A stretch of 64,000 bases of DNA, taken from Blastocladiella emersonii ATCC 22665. Lineage: Eukaryota; Blastocladiomycota; Blastocladiomycetes; Blastocladiales; Blastocladiaceae. Below the pieces are notes generated by a model. The model saw nothing but the letters and a program-made list of their open reading frames with translations, was not told the DNA's origin and did not search any database. The stretch is taken from positions 434,001-498,000 of the forward strand of contig JANHCV010000009.1 of assembly GCA_025594325.1 (NCBI GenBank), in the 5' to 3' direction. Made by a program: the position numbers and the translations under genes. Position 1 is the stretch's first letter, and every line of letters starts with the position of its first letter. Positions 11,638 to 21,951 of this stretch are shown here, in pieces.

Positions 11638-13254
11638 TTATTGCAGGGACCCATTGATCCGATTCGCCGTCAGACCACGCGCCCACGCCTCCCAGTCATC
11701 CACGACGGGCCCCTCGTCGCTGTCAGCGCGGCGGTACTCGGCGATGGTCGCGTTGAGCGACTCGAGCGCGTCCTTGAACTCTGCCGGGTCCATGTGCTGC
11801 GTGTAGTGGTGGACGTTGGCCTTGCGTTTGTACAGCTTCATGAACCTTACCTTGAGCCCGGCGAACGAGTGCGCGATACACGTGTTGTTGGCGAGGGTGA
11901 GGAGCGAGTACGGTTGGCCGATGGGCGGGACGCGGCACAGGCCCGTCTTCCACCCCTCCTGGTTCCACCAGGCGAACTTGAGCTGGCGCTGGACCCGGTC
12001 AATGTTGCGGCGGACGTCCGTCACCTGCACGTCGGCGCCACGCACCATGAGCGCGCACGCGAGGTACCGCGACGTCTTGGGGTCGCACGCGATCAGCTGC
12101 GAGTCGCGCGAGAAGGCCGCCGTGAACATGTGGTCGAGGCTGCGCGGCTGGTTCGCGGCTGCGGCCGTCGCCGAGGCGCGGGGGAGCGTGACGGGGGTCA
12201 GGCTCGACAGGAGGTACTTGAGCTGCGGGAACGGGACGAGGTTCATGGTGATCTCGTTGATGTCGACGTTGAGGGCGCCCTCGAACCGCATCGACGACGT
12301 CAGGTTGAGCAGCAACTGCGCGACGAGGTCGTTCATGGCGTCGAACGGTTTGCCCGTGTCCTTCGCTTTTTCGGGAGACCCGCGCGCACCGTGCAGGGCG
12401 CAGATATCGAGCAGCGCCTGGTTCTCGACGGGCAGGACGGCGTCGGCGTGCTCGGCGAGGTGGCGGAGCGCGAGGACCGCGTTATACGGGCTCGTGACCA
12501 CATCATCGTTCCGCGGCGATGGCGCGACGACCGTGGCGAACTGGTACACGTCGGGCAGGAGCTCGTCGGCGAGCATGCCGGAGATGTAGGTGCCGAGGCC
12601 GCTGCCGGTGCCGCCGCCGAGCGAGTGGACGAGGAACACGGACTGCAGGGCGTCGCACGCCTCGGCCTCGCGGCGGATCGCCTCCCCCAAGACTTCCCGG
12701 AAGGCGGGCCCGTAGTGGTGGTGGCCGACGGCCCAGTTGTTGCCCGAGCCCGACTGCGACGTGATGCGCTGGTGCGGCTGCGCGAACAGCTCGTTGAGCA
12801 GCGGCGCGTCGTGCTGGAACGCGTTGATCACGCCTTCTTCCATGTCGACCATGATGCCCTGGGGTTCGGGGTTAGCGATGGGTGGTGCGGGTGCAGGTTG
12901 GCAGGGAACGTACGCGCGCCTCGAGGCCCTGGATCGGGTCGGTCCCGTCGCCGACGGGCAGCATGCGCCTGCGCTTCCCCCTAGACTCTCTCGTGGGTTA
13001 GGACGAGCGCAATCACGGCTAGCGCGGCCACACGCACCGGATCTCAACGTTGCGAAAGAAAGTCGACATGGATTCATCGTAGACGCCCTTGGCGTTGTAG
13101 TGCGAGTGCTCCTGCAGCGCCTTTTCCCAGAACCGGCCGCCGATCTGGTTGCCGCACTGCCCGACTAGGCTGGCCCGCGGCGTTAGCGCGGCTGGTGGCG
13201 GCGGGCGGGTGCGGTTGGGCGGTAGACACCTTGGATCACAATGGACTGCGGCAT
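11638..13254 (-). CDS. Epsilon-tubulin, four exons, 479 aa
   Basis: Exons 13254-13230, 13164-13038, 12980-12914 and 12858-11638 total 1,440 nt. The protein starts MPQSIVIQVGQCGNQIGGRF (N-terminal GTPase segment), rebuilt across a 25-nt first exon. The nucleotide-binding loop GGGTGSG is at about residues 154-160. The stretch with DDVVTSPYNAVLALRHLAEHADAVLPVENQ is typical of epsilon rather than alpha, beta or gamma tubulin, as is the family's insert between the N-terminal strands (here GKRRRMLPVGDGTDP). Epsilon-tubulin is needed for centriole/basal-body microtubule triplets and is kept in flagellated lineages but absent from yeasts and moulds. That makes this gene the best taxonomic clue in the window. 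It diverges from the gene at 13439 across 184 bp. Confidence 0.92.
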
Positions 13255-13438
13255 GTTACATGGGATTTACAGAGATGCATGGAGTGTTGACAAGAGAGAG
13301 AAGAGCGTGAGAAGGCGGCCGAGAGAGACGGCCACGGAGTCACACGCGCCGTGCGCCACGAGCAACTCTTCTCACCGCGCCCGCCTCGCCAACCGTCCTC
13401 CCTCCCTCCCTCCATGACACCGCACACGCCTGCCCGCC

Positions 13439-15631
13439 ATGCTGGGCGACTCTCCACACCACCATGAATCATCGCATGCGCACGCCACTTCCGCGTCGCG
13501 CCCGCCGCGCCGATCCGTCGACCAGCGCCTGCGCGACGCCATGAAGCCCGTCACCCAAAGGACGCCGCCGATGCCGCCGCGGAGGCAGACCGAGCCGCTC
13601 CCGACCATCCCGCGCTCGCCCGCGCTCCAGACCACGCGCTCCGCGGCGTCGCAGCGGCCCAACGAGCTGCCACGGGGCCCGCCGGGCCGCATGCCGACGT
13701 GGATTGCGGACACGCCCAACGACCCGGTCGTGTCCCGCGCGGCGTCGTTTGCGACCGACGAGTCTGACCCGGAAGACGAGACCGCGGTCAGCGACACGGA
13801 GACGGTGAGGGGTCCACAAGTCGCGTACTCTGCCTCCTCGTCAAGCTCGCGCACCCGACATGCGCGCGCGGCGCCGCGCGGGTACCAGCTGACGTGCAGC
13901 CTGCCGACGGAGCGCATGTGCGACTTCCTTTGCCGCGTGCCGCGCCCGACGACGAGCGCGCGTGCAGCGCAGGGCCTGCTGGACCTCGCGGGCGAGATTG
14001 ACGCCGCGGTGCGCAGCCAGCTGCACGCGCTCGGCGGGCTGCCCGCGTTCGCGTCGCCCGTGTACGACTGGGACATGGAGTTCTGGGGGAGTTATGGGCG
14101 CAAGATGCCCCCGGGGATGCTCGACGTGCTCGCGTGGCTCGGCCGGGTGCCTGCGGCCGACGCGGTGGCCGCGCTCGCGGTCTCGCTCGTCGATTACCAG
14201 AAGCAGGCGGCGGCGTGCTCGCTCGTCCTGACCAAGTCGTTTGGCCACCAGGCGCTCCTCGTCGCGCTCGTGGCACGGGACCCCGAGTCGTTTCTCCTCG
14301 CGCCGCACGCCTCCGCAACATCGTTCCTCGCGTGGTTCCACGCCGCGTTCCCGTCGCTGTGGTCGACGCCCGCCGAGGGTCTATCGCTCGCGTGGCTCCT
14401 CCAGCGGCTCGTGTTCCACGCGCCCTCATGGCCGGCCGTTCTCGACGACCACGACCGCCTCGCCGCCATGTTCACACAGCTCCAGTCCCTGACCACGACG
14501 TACCTCGGCCGCTCGCTCCTCTCCCCGACCGCGCACCCGCGCGTGCACTCGGCCGCCGTCCACCTCCTCCGCCAGCTCGTGCAGGTCCTCGTGCACGTCG
14601 ACCTGCCGCTGCTTGCACCATGCACCCTCGACCTCCTCGTCGCGCTTCGCGACCCCACCGCCCTCGCCACCGCGCGCGCCGACCACCTGCGCCCGCGCCT
14701 CGACCCGCTCCTCGCCTCGCTCGCCCGCCACGTCCACGCGCACGCCGACGCGTACGCGAGGGGACGGCTCGCGCCTGCGCTGTGGGCCGCCGCGCAGACC
14801 GAGGCCGAGCGCCGCGCACGCCAGCGGCGGAGGGTTTCAGACACGCCCGTGGGTGAGCCGATTGTGGTCCCGCTCCTCGCGCGGCTCCTCGCCGAGTGCG
14901 ACGGCGGGACGTGGTGGTCGACGGTTTCTGGGCAAACGGCGCGCGCGCCCGCGGGACTCGCGGCCGTGTTCGGCGTGCTCGCACGCGACCGGGTGCCCGC
15001 GGACCCGCGCGTCCGGCTGGCGCGCGGAAAGTGTCTCGAGCAAGTCGCGCGCGCGTGCGAGACAATGGCGGCGGCGGGCGCGGCGGCAGGGAACCGCGAC
15101 GTGTTCGAGGCCGCGGTCCGGCTCGCGGGCGTGTACCTCGACCACCACCCGCCCGCGCGGCGCGCTACTACTACCCGGGCCGCGCCGACCCCACCGCCAG
15201 CAAGAAGGACTCCGGTCCTCGGCCCACTCCTCCTCGCTCTCCTCCTCCTCGTCCCGCTCCTCCTCGCCATCGACTGCACACTCCCATCAACCGGCCCGCT
15301 GCGGCATACCCTGTGCGTCCTGCGCAAACCGCTGCCGCGGCTCCCGCCGCGCGTCGCGGTGCGCGAGTGGATCCTCGACTCGGGGCGCGCCGTCGAGCAC
15401 GCCGCGCGGATCGCGGTCGTCGCGGAAGACGACGCGGACGACGACGGCGAGGACGAGGTGCTGGATGTCGTAACGCACCCGCGCCTCGCCGCCCCACGCG
15501 CGGCCGTCGCCGTGGTGCGCCGCGGATGGGCCGCCGCGGACGCGGGCGCGGCGTGGGTCATGGACTTGGTCGAGGAGGCGGCGGCTGGGGTCGACGGGGC
15601 GGTGCGGTGGGTTGACGGGGATGATGATTGA
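13439..15631 (+). CDS. Uncharacterised protein with one membrane segment, 730 aa
   Basis: Single long exon. The N-terminal 150 residues are disordered (His, Pro, Arg, Ser rich, then an acidic patch DESDPEDETAVSDTET). Residues about 160-590 are Ala/Leu/Arg-rich and look all-helical, possibly an ARM/HEAT-like solenoid (runs such as LVALVARDPESFLL and LLRQLVQVLVHVDLPLL). One strong transmembrane segment follows (LGPLLLALLLLVPLLLAI), then an acidic stretch and a short helical tail. I recognise no family. No catalytic motif is visible. It is strongly G+C rich like its neighbours and shares a short divergent promoter with epsilon-tubulin; a functional link to that gene is speculative. Confidence 0.72.
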   Translation: MLGDSPHHHESSHAHATSASRPPRRSVDQRLRDAMKPVTQRTPPMPPRRQTEPLPTIPRSPALQTTRSAASQRPNELPRGPPGRMPTWIADTPNDPVVSRAASFATDESDPEDETAVSDTETVRGPQVAYSASSSSSRTRHARAAPRGYQLTCSLPTERMCDFLCRVPRPTTSARAAQGLLDLAGEIDAAVRSQLHALGGLPAFASPVYDWDMEFWGSYGRKMPPGMLDVLAWLGRVPAADAVAALAVSLVDYQKQAAACSLVLTKSFGHQALLVALVARDPESFLLAPHASATSFLAWFHAAFPSLWSTPAEGLSLAWLLQRLVFHAPSWPAVLDDHDRLAAMFTQLQSLTTTYLGRSLLSPTAHPRVHSAAVHLLRQLVQVLVHVDLPLLAPCTLDLLVALRDPTALATARADHLRPRLDPLLASLARHVHAHADAYARGRLAPALWAAAQTEAERRARQRRRVSDTPVGEPIVVPLLARLLAECDGGTWWSTVSGQTARAPAGLAAVFGVLARDRVPADPRVRLARGKCLEQVARACETMAAAGAAAGNRDVFEAAVRLAGVYLDHHPPARRATTTRAAPTPPPARRTPVLGPLLLALLLLVPLLLAIDCTLPSTGPLRHTLCVLRKPLPRLPPRVAVREWILDSGRAVEHAARIAVVAEDDADDDGEDEVLDVVTHPRLAAPRAAVAVVRRGWAAADAGAAWVMDLVEEAAAGVDGAVRWVDGDDD

Positions 15632-15683
15632 TACCATTGTGATATGCAAGAACACTGCCTGTTGTACATCTATTGATTACGTT

Positions 15684-17942
15684 CTATGACCGCGGATCGT
15701 ACTGCATCGTCTCGAGCTTGGTCCGCCACGTCGTCGCCTCGGTCCGCCACAGCTGCGAGAAGGTCGGGCCGGTTGCTGCGGCGCTTTCGTCCTGCGACGT
15801 CGGAGACACGGCCGAAAGGCCGCCCGCGACGCCCGACCCCGCCGACGACGAGCCGACGCGGCCGAGGACGATCCCGCGCGCAATGGTGCACGTACACCCA
15901 CCGTGCGATGAACACGCCGAGCACCCCGCCGCGGTTGGCCGCCGCGCCCGCTGCTGCACGGTGGCCATGGACGATGGGAACACGGGTGGCGGCGCGGACA
16001 TGGCGCTTGACGCGGGCCACGACTCTCCTCCACCCTTCCCCGCCATCCCGCGGAGCCGCAGCCGACCAAGCTCGGCGGCCCACCGGCGGCAGCACCACCA
16101 CGGCCGCTTGAGGGGGTCGTCAACCGGCTCTTCTGGGTGGAACGCGCGGCGGCAGCTGACCTTGAACACGCGCACGAACGCGGCCTCGACCATGAGCCCC
16201 GCCGCGCCGACGAGCGACCCGAGCATCGACCGGAACCGCGGGTGGACGGCCGACCGCGGGAGCAGGAACGTCACGCCGAGCAGGAGGACGAGCAGGACCA
16301 CGGTCCATGTCATCCACTTGAACGTCAGCTCCAGCGGTTTCTGGATCGCGTACGCCGCCGGCGCGGGTTGCGCGGAATCGAGTTTTGAGGATGCGCGGCG
16401 CGTGGTGGTGAGGGTCGGCGTGGTGTGGATGTGGGCGACGGGACGCCACGTCATCTCGGACGCGGTGTCGTCGACAACGGCGCCGGCCTCGAGATCGCGG
16501 TCGCGGTCGTGCTGGTCGCAGCACGGAGCGTGCGGGCTCGGCGGCGGGACCACGACCACGCCGACTCCCCACGACACGCGGTTGTTCCCACCTGCTGTCG
16601 GGCTCGGCGTCTGCAGCATCAGCGGGCGACCCTCGCGCTGGGGTGTCGCGGGGGTCGCGGGCGTGGCGGGCGTAGCCGGCGTCGACGGCAAGTCACTCGT
16701 CGCGAGCGGCGGGAGCGGGACGGACGTCAGCGACCGCATCTGCAGCCCGCGGCGCGCCGCGAGCCGGCCGCCGCCGAGCGTCGGGCCCCCGGACCGCAGG
16801 TGTAGCGAGTGCGAGGATTTGAGGAGGTCGGTGCCGCCGCCGGCGATGGGTGGGGTGGTCGCGGCGAAGGTGACGGACGTCGGCCGCGGTGGCGAGGCCT
16901 CGGTGGAGGCCGAGTCCCAGCTCGCGGGCCGCAGCGCCGAGGGTTTCTCGCTAAGGACGAGGTCAGCAGCGGCGGGCGGTGTCGACGTGAAGGCGAGCTC
17001 GCGCCCGTTCTGCGTTGCGGTCACACCCGCGCCGAGCGTGGTCGCGGTGGTCATGGTCGTGGCCGGCGCGGCGACCGTCGTCGACAACGCATCTCCCACT
17101 GGCGGGTGCGGCCCGGCCCCGTCACCGCCGCTCGCGCCGAGCGACGACGCGTGTTTCGGGAACGCGGCGCCGAGCGACCACATGGACGCGGCGACGACGA
17201 TGAGCGGGTACGGGATAAGCGCAAGGACGCCGTACCCGGGCACCCGGAAGTCGTCCCAGACGTGCGCGCGCTGCAGGCGCGACGCGTCGGGCGGGAGCGT
17301 CGTCTCCTCCAAATCGCGCAGCCGCAGGATCTCCTGGACCATGGCGGCCGCCGAGACGAACGTGATGAGCGTCGACCCAAGATACGCAGAGCTCAGGATG
17401 AGCCGGCGGGTCCGCGGGCGCGGCGTGAGCAGCAGGCCGACGGTCCGGTGCAGGACCGCGAGCATCAGCGGGCCCGAGACGGGGATGAACGTGCACGTCC
17501 GCACCACGTAGTACGAGAACATGTCCGGGACCGTCGCGTCGTGCCACGCGTCGTGGTGCGCCTCGTTTTCGTGCATCGCGTGCGCGTGCTCCGTGTGCGA
17601 AGACAGCAGCGGGCGCACCATGGCCGACGCCATGATCAGGTTGTTCCCCGCGTCGATCAGCAGCATCCCCGCCGCGAACGCGAGCAGGAAGAAGCGCGCC
17701 CGCATCGACCCGTACGGCGACGCGTGGTACGACGCGAAGGTCCAGGGTAGCGCGCCGAGGACGATCACGATGGTCACGGCGACCACGACGGGGGCCAGGA
17801 TGCGCGTCGAGGAGAAGAGGTCGTCAGCGAACACGTCGCCGTAGTCGTTGCGCATGGGCGTGTGTGAGGCCGAGCCCAGCGAGGAGGTGCCGGGTGGGGA
17901 GAGCGGCGGCATGTGGGTTTCGGACAGGATGTCGGTGGCCAT
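15684..17942 (-). CDS. Multi-pass membrane protein, unknown family, 752 aa
   Basis: The start at 17942 (MATDILSETHMPPL) is preferred: the open frame runs on to 18422, but that extension is repetitive and Arg-rich. About five hydrophobic segments cluster in residues 50-310 (for example ILAPVVVAVTIVIVLGAL, ARFFLLAFAAGMLLIDAG, LILSSAYLGSTLITFVSAAA, GYGVLALIPYPLIVVAAS). A disordered loop of roughly 250 residues follows, rich in Pro/Thr/Ala with a (PATPAT)n run. Two more segments follow (WTVVLLVLLLGVTFLL and LGSLVGAAGLMVEAAFV), then a Cys/Trp-containing tail. About seven passes with a very long loop resembles a receptor-like or fungal transporter-like topology, but no family signature is visible. 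It is tail-to-tail with the 13439 gene, 52 bp apart. Confidence 0.72.
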   Translation of the reverse strand: MATDILSETHMPPLSPPGTSSLGSASHTPMRNDYGDVFADDLFSSTRILAPVVVAVTIVIVLGALPWTFASYHASPYGSMRARFFLLAFAAGMLLIDAGNNLIMASAMVRPLLSSHTEHAHAMHENEAHHDAWHDATVPDMFSYYVVRTCTFIPVSGPLMLAVLHRTVGLLLTPRPRTRRLILSSAYLGSTLITFVSAAAMVQEILRLRDLEETTLPPDASRLQRAHVWDDFRVPGYGVLALIPYPLIVVAASMWSLGAAFPKHASSLGASGGDGAGPHPPVGDALSTTVAAPATTMTTATTLGAGVTATQNGRELAFTSTPPAAADLVLSEKPSALRPASWDSASTEASPPRPTSVTFAATTPPIAGGGTDLLKSSHSLHLRSGGPTLGGGRLAARRGLQMRSLTSVPLPPLATSDLPSTPATPATPATPATPQREGRPLMLQTPSPTAGGNNRVSWGVGVVVVPPPSPHAPCCDQHDRDRDLEAGAVVDDTASEMTWRPVAHIHTTPTLTTTRRASSKLDSAQPAPAAYAIQKPLELTFKWMTWTVVLLVLLLGVTFLLPRSAVHPRFRSMLGSLVGAAGLMVEAAFVRVFKVSCRRAFHPEEPVDDPLKRPWWCCRRWAAELGRLRLRGMAGKGGGESWPASSAMSAPPPVFPSSMATVQQRARRPTAAGCSACSSHGGCTCTIARGIVLGRVGSSSAGSGVAGGLSAVSPTSQDESAAATGPTFSQLWRTEATTWRTKLETMQYDPRS

Positions 17943-18469
17943 GGTCGGTTGAGGTTGGAGAGTGCGGCGCGGGCGGCGCACCTTCTTGATGGCGGCGGCG
18001 CGACTCAAGCGAAGCGCAGCGGGCAATGAACTCGGCGGCCGATCCACCAATCCAGTTGACGACGACGGCGGCGGCAGTGGCAGCTGCTGCGCAAGATGAG
18101 GTTGGGGGTCACCGAGTCTTTGGCGGCGACGAGTGCATGAGCGGGCAGCGCCAAGTGGCGGCGGCTGCGAGATAATATGAAGGAGCGCGGGGAGAGAGGG
18201 AGGCCCCGGGCGACGAACAACAGCAACGGTTCGTGTTGTGGCTAATGCCTCAGCGGAGTGTGGCGGCCTCGTGTGGCGGAGCCTTCTCCAAGCTGAAGCA
18301 GGCGCTTCGCCGCAGGTCGGGCCGGTCGACCCGACTCGATCCCGCCGTCGCGGCCGCTGAGTGGCCAGCGTTGTTTGGTGGGCCCTGACATCATTCGCGA
18401 GGAGGGACGTGCTGCGCCACACACAAAGAAAGAAGAACTACATGTGTACATTACAGCCGACAGACCTGC
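17943..18469. other. Intergenic, upstream of the multi-pass gene
   Basis: About 527 bp. It contains the promoter of the 15684-17942 gene and the 3' end of the ankyrin gene. Open frames here are Arg/Ser-rich and not protein-like. No motif found. Confidence 0.4.
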
Positions 18470-19218
18470 CTACTCCTCGGCCGTCGTTGGCGCCTCCTCG
18501 CCCTCGCCCGCGGCCCCGGCGGCCCCGGCGGCCGCCATGCGCGAGACGACGAGCTCGGTGACGGCGTCGCGCAGCTCCTTGTCGCCGGCCTGGCCGTCCT
18601 CGAGGTAGGTGCGGGCGAGCGCGCGCTCGATGCGGGCCATGGCGGCCGAAGTCTCGGGCGAGGCCTCCTCGTCGGCCTCGTCGTCGGCGAGCGTGTGCTC
18701 GAGTCCGTCTACGGACACGTCGCCGGCGTCCTCGGGCAGCGTGTAGGCAATGCCACGCTCCGTGTACAGCGCCTTGAAGTACTCGACCACCTCCTCGCGG
18801 TCGTCCTCGAAGGCCACGTCGAGCGGCTACGTCGCATGTACGAGTGAGTTACACGGGTAACGACGACCAGGGAACCAAGAGCACGCACCGTCATGCCCTC
18901 GAGGTTGCGCACATCGGGCGACGCGCCGGCGTCGACGAGCCGCTTGGCCATGGCGGCCGACTCGACGGCGTGCAGCGGCGTGTCGCCGTCCTCGTCCGTG
19001 AGCGACACGATCGTGGGGTCGAGCGACAGCAGGTAGTCGACAATGTCCTCGTGCTCGTAGCTCGCGGCCGCATGGAGCGGCGAGTAGCCGTTCTCGTCCT
19101 GGGACGACACGGTCGCGGCACCCGAAGCGATTAGACTCTTCACCGTGGCGAGGTCGCCGTCGGCGCAAGCGAGCCAGATGTTGTTCTCTCCAGTAGGGTT
19201 CGGGAGGTCGCGGCCCAT
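18470..19218 (-). CDS. Ankyrin-repeat protein, two exons, 228 aa
   Basis: Exons 19218-18889 and 18826-18470; donor GTGCGT, acceptor GTAG, 62-nt intron, 687 coding nt. The N-terminus reads MGRDLPNPTGENNIWLACADG. Three ankyrin repeats follow: NIWLACADGDLATVKSLIASGA, NGYSPLHAAASYEHEDIVDYLL and DGDTPLHAVESAAMAKRLVDAGA with DVRNLEGMTPLDVA across the splice. The C-terminus is acidic and ends in an Ala/Gly-rich tail. The architecture matches small cytosolic ankyrin proteins common in fungi. Its binding partner cannot be read from the sequence. Confidence 0.88.
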
Positions 19219-19783
19219 CGTGTTTTTTGATACGTTGCGGAGGGGTGAGGTCGGGAGAGAGAGCGAAAGCAGGCGCCACTCGACAGCGAAGAGAAAGGGG
19301 GCGCGGATCGGCGCCGCATCACCTGCGCCCACGCGACCCTGCGGCGCGCGGATCCGCCTCCTCCGCGCCGCTGATGCCGGCGATACCGCGGCCATCGTGC
19401 AGCGTGGCGGAGCGCGACTTGGCGCAACGCGCTGTTCGACGCGTGAGTCGCGGGGGGAGAATGCGTGATTGCTGCCGACCTCTGAAGTGAAGAGCGCGGT
19501 GCTGGGTGGCCGCAACACCAGCGTCCCGCTTCGCGACGTCGCGTCCAGTGCGGCGGCGTTCGCGGTGACGCAGAGTGACGCGGCGGCGGACGCCGCGGGC
19601 GACGGCGACAACGACGCGCGGCGGGATGCGGATCAACTTTAAACGTTGTTTTAGAGTGGCTGGCTGGTCGGCCGGGGAACCCTCCACCACACAAAATTCG
19701 ACGACTTGCCTCGATCGCCCGCTCTCCCTCCCCGCCCTCATCACCCGCTTGATCAGCGCGCGACACGCACACTCCACCACACC
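19219..19783. other. Divergent promoter between ankyrin and Pro/Gln-rich genes
   Basis: About 565 bp between two divergent starts. Frames inside are open but not protein-like. No recognisable site. Confidence 0.4.
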
Positions 19784-21922
19784 ATGGGATTTAAATTCTG
19801 GCGCAGCAAAAAGGACAAGGACGCGGCCAAGAAGTCGACGGCCGTCCTCGTCCAGCCCGCCGGCACCGCCATCACCGCCGCCGTCGCCGCCGCCTCGTCC
19901 TACGTCGTCGCCAACGACGACCCGCGCCACTACCGCCCGCACGCGACTATGGGGAGTCTGGGATCGGGTCGCCAGCACCGCGCCGCCCAGCAGCAGTCTC
20001 CCTCAAACGGCGCGCCCGCCCTCGGCGCCCTGTTCGGCCCCAACGGCCGCGGCTTCAACTACTCGACCTCGCACGTCGACGACGTCCTGCGCCAGTACAC
20101 GGCGCCCTACGTCGGCAACGGGTCCGTCGTCCGCCCGACCCCGCCCAGTAGCCGGCTCGGGTACAGCGAGGACGAGGCGTCCGACGACGACGAGGTCGAC
20201 TTTCACGACGCGCAGCCGTACCACCACCAGCGCGGTCCCAGCAACGACTCGTCGTCGCCCATGAGCCCGCCGCGCGGCGCCGGCGCCGTCGCCGCCGCCG
20301 CTGCCCCCAGCTCGCCGTCCGCCGCGTCGCCCATGTACCACCACCTGCACCACTCGCAGTCGCTCCCGTCGCTGCGCGGCGTCGTCACGTCGCCCGTCGT
20401 GATCCCGACCCCCGGCAACACGGCGACGCAGATGTACCAGTCGCCCGCGCCGACCCCTCAGTCCTCCGCCATGTCCCCGCCACCCGGCGCCGCGTCCTCC
20501 CCCGCGGGCTCGGGCTCGCCCGTGATCACCGCGACCCTGATGCGCATGGCGAACGCGGCCGCCGCCGAGGCCATCGCGAGCGCGACGACCGCGACGGCCT
20601 CGGGGTACGGCGCCGCGGCGCCGCCCGGCTCGCCCGCGCTGACGTACACGTCGCGCCACCTCGCGCGCGGGTCGCCCAGCATGGTCGCGCTCCCCTCGCC
20701 CAGCATGTCGCCCGCGCTCGGGCCTGTTGTGGGAGCGTCGCCGCACATGCGCCCGTCGTTTGACGGCATGGGGATGCACATGCCGATGGCGATGAACTCG
20801 TCCCCCGCTCTCGTCGCTGTCGCCAGCTCGCCGATCCAGATGCCGACGCCGCGTATCGCTGCGCCCATGACGGTTGCCCGCGCGTCGCCGCTCGTCTCGG
20901 CCGCCGACGCGCAGCCGGCGCAGGCGGGCGGGGTGCAGTACATCCAGATCCGCGAGGTCGTCCCGGACCAGCCGCGCGCGCTTCCACCGGCTGCTGGGTC
21001 GCCGTACCAGCACCCGACGCAGCAGCAGCAGTACGCGCCACCACAGCAACAGCAGTACGTGCCCCAACAGCAGGTCCGCCCGCGCCCGTCCATCGCGTCG
21101 ATGCGCTCGCAGTCGTTCCCGCACGCCTCGCCCTCCGCCGCGCCGGTCCCCGCGAGCCCCGCGCGGTCCGCGACGCACCCGCCGCCCGCCTCTCCCGCAA
21201 CCTCGGGCCCCGTGACCGTCGCCCCGCCCGTCTCGGCGCGCCTGCGGACGTACCTTCCCATGGACCTGGGCCTCCCCATCACCGCGCCGCTCTCCTCGCC
21301 CACCGCGGCCTCCCTCTCCCCCTCGAAAGCCGCACGCGGCGTGCGCGGGTACTCGATCGCAGACCTGGTCGCCGAGTGGGACCGGCTGCACGCGGTGCTG
21401 CGGACGTGGGCGCCGCGCGGGTGTGCGCCGGACGTGCACGCGGCGGCGACGGCGACCGCGATGGCGATGCTCGCGGGCGCGCTCACGCACCCCGTCAAGG
21501 CGCGCGCGCACGCCGCGATGCTCCAGCGCGCGTACCCCGCGTGGTTCGCGCCGCCGCTCTCGACGCATCTCGTGAGTGTGGGTCTGGACGCGGTGCTGGA
21601 TGAACACCCCGCGGCGCTGTGGGCGTACCTGCGGCCGGTGCTCGGCGCGGCCGTCGACCGGCTCGCGGAAGACGGGATCGCGGCGCCCGAGGGACCCGAC
21701 GCCGTCCACGCGTGGTGCACCGAGTACGTCGCGTGGTGTGTCCGCCTCAAGCGCGAGTTCCCGCACGTCGGCCTGTTCGCCGCCGGCGCGCCCGAGTCGG
21801 ACCCCGCGTTCTATGTCGGCGTGCAGGCCGCGGGACTGGGCGTCGGCGAGACACTCGTCCCCGGACTCTGGGACGCCGTGTCCGGGATCGTCGGGTTCAA
21901 GGCGCGCGTGTTTGTCTCTTAA
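19784..21922 (+). CDS. Pro/Ser/Gln-rich protein with a C-terminal helical domain, 712 aa
   Basis: Single exon starting MGFKFWRSKKDKDAAKKS, a basic, aromatic N-terminus that could associate with membranes. Residues about 40-520 are low-complexity, Pro/Ser/Ala rich, with repeated SPxM/SP motifs (potential proline-directed phosphosites), His runs and a QQQQYAPPQQQQYVPQQQ stretch. From about 530 to the end is a compact, probably globular helical domain beginning RLRTYLPMDLGLPI and containing YSIADLVAEWDRLHAVLRTW. It has no signature I know. The arrangement resembles scaffold or signalling adaptors, which is only an impression. It is convergent with GNAT1, 29 bp between the two stops. Confidence 0.75.
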   Translation: MGFKFWRSKKDKDAAKKSTAVLVQPAGTAITAAVAAASSYVVANDDPRHYRPHATMGSLGSGRQHRAAQQQSPSNGAPALGALFGPNGRGFNYSTSHVDDVLRQYTAPYVGNGSVVRPTPPSSRLGYSEDEASDDDEVDFHDAQPYHHQRGPSNDSSSPMSPPRGAGAVAAAAAPSSPSAASPMYHHLHHSQSLPSLRGVVTSPVVIPTPGNTATQMYQSPAPTPQSSAMSPPPGAASSPAGSGSPVITATLMRMANAAAAEAIASATTATASGYGAAAPPGSPALTYTSRHLARGSPSMVALPSPSMSPALGPVVGASPHMRPSFDGMGMHMPMAMNSSPALVAVASSPIQMPTPRIAAPMTVARASPLVSAADAQPAQAGGVQYIQIREVVPDQPRALPPAAGSPYQHPTQQQQYAPPQQQQYVPQQQVRPRPSIASMRSQSFPHASPSAAPVPASPARSATHPPPASPATSGPVTVAPPVSARLRTYLPMDLGLPITAPLSSPTAASLSPSKAARGVRGYSIADLVAEWDRLHAVLRTWAPRGCAPDVHAAATATAMAMLAGALTHPVKARAHAAMLQRAYPAWFAPPLSTHLVSVGLDAVLDEHPAALWAYLRPVLGAAVDRLAEDGIAAPEGPDAVHAWCTEYVAWCVRLKREFPHVGLFAAGAPESDPAFYVGVQAAGLGVGETLVPGLWDAVSGIVGFKARVFVS

Positions 21923-21951
21923 ATCGTACATGTATGCACACTTTCTTTGAC

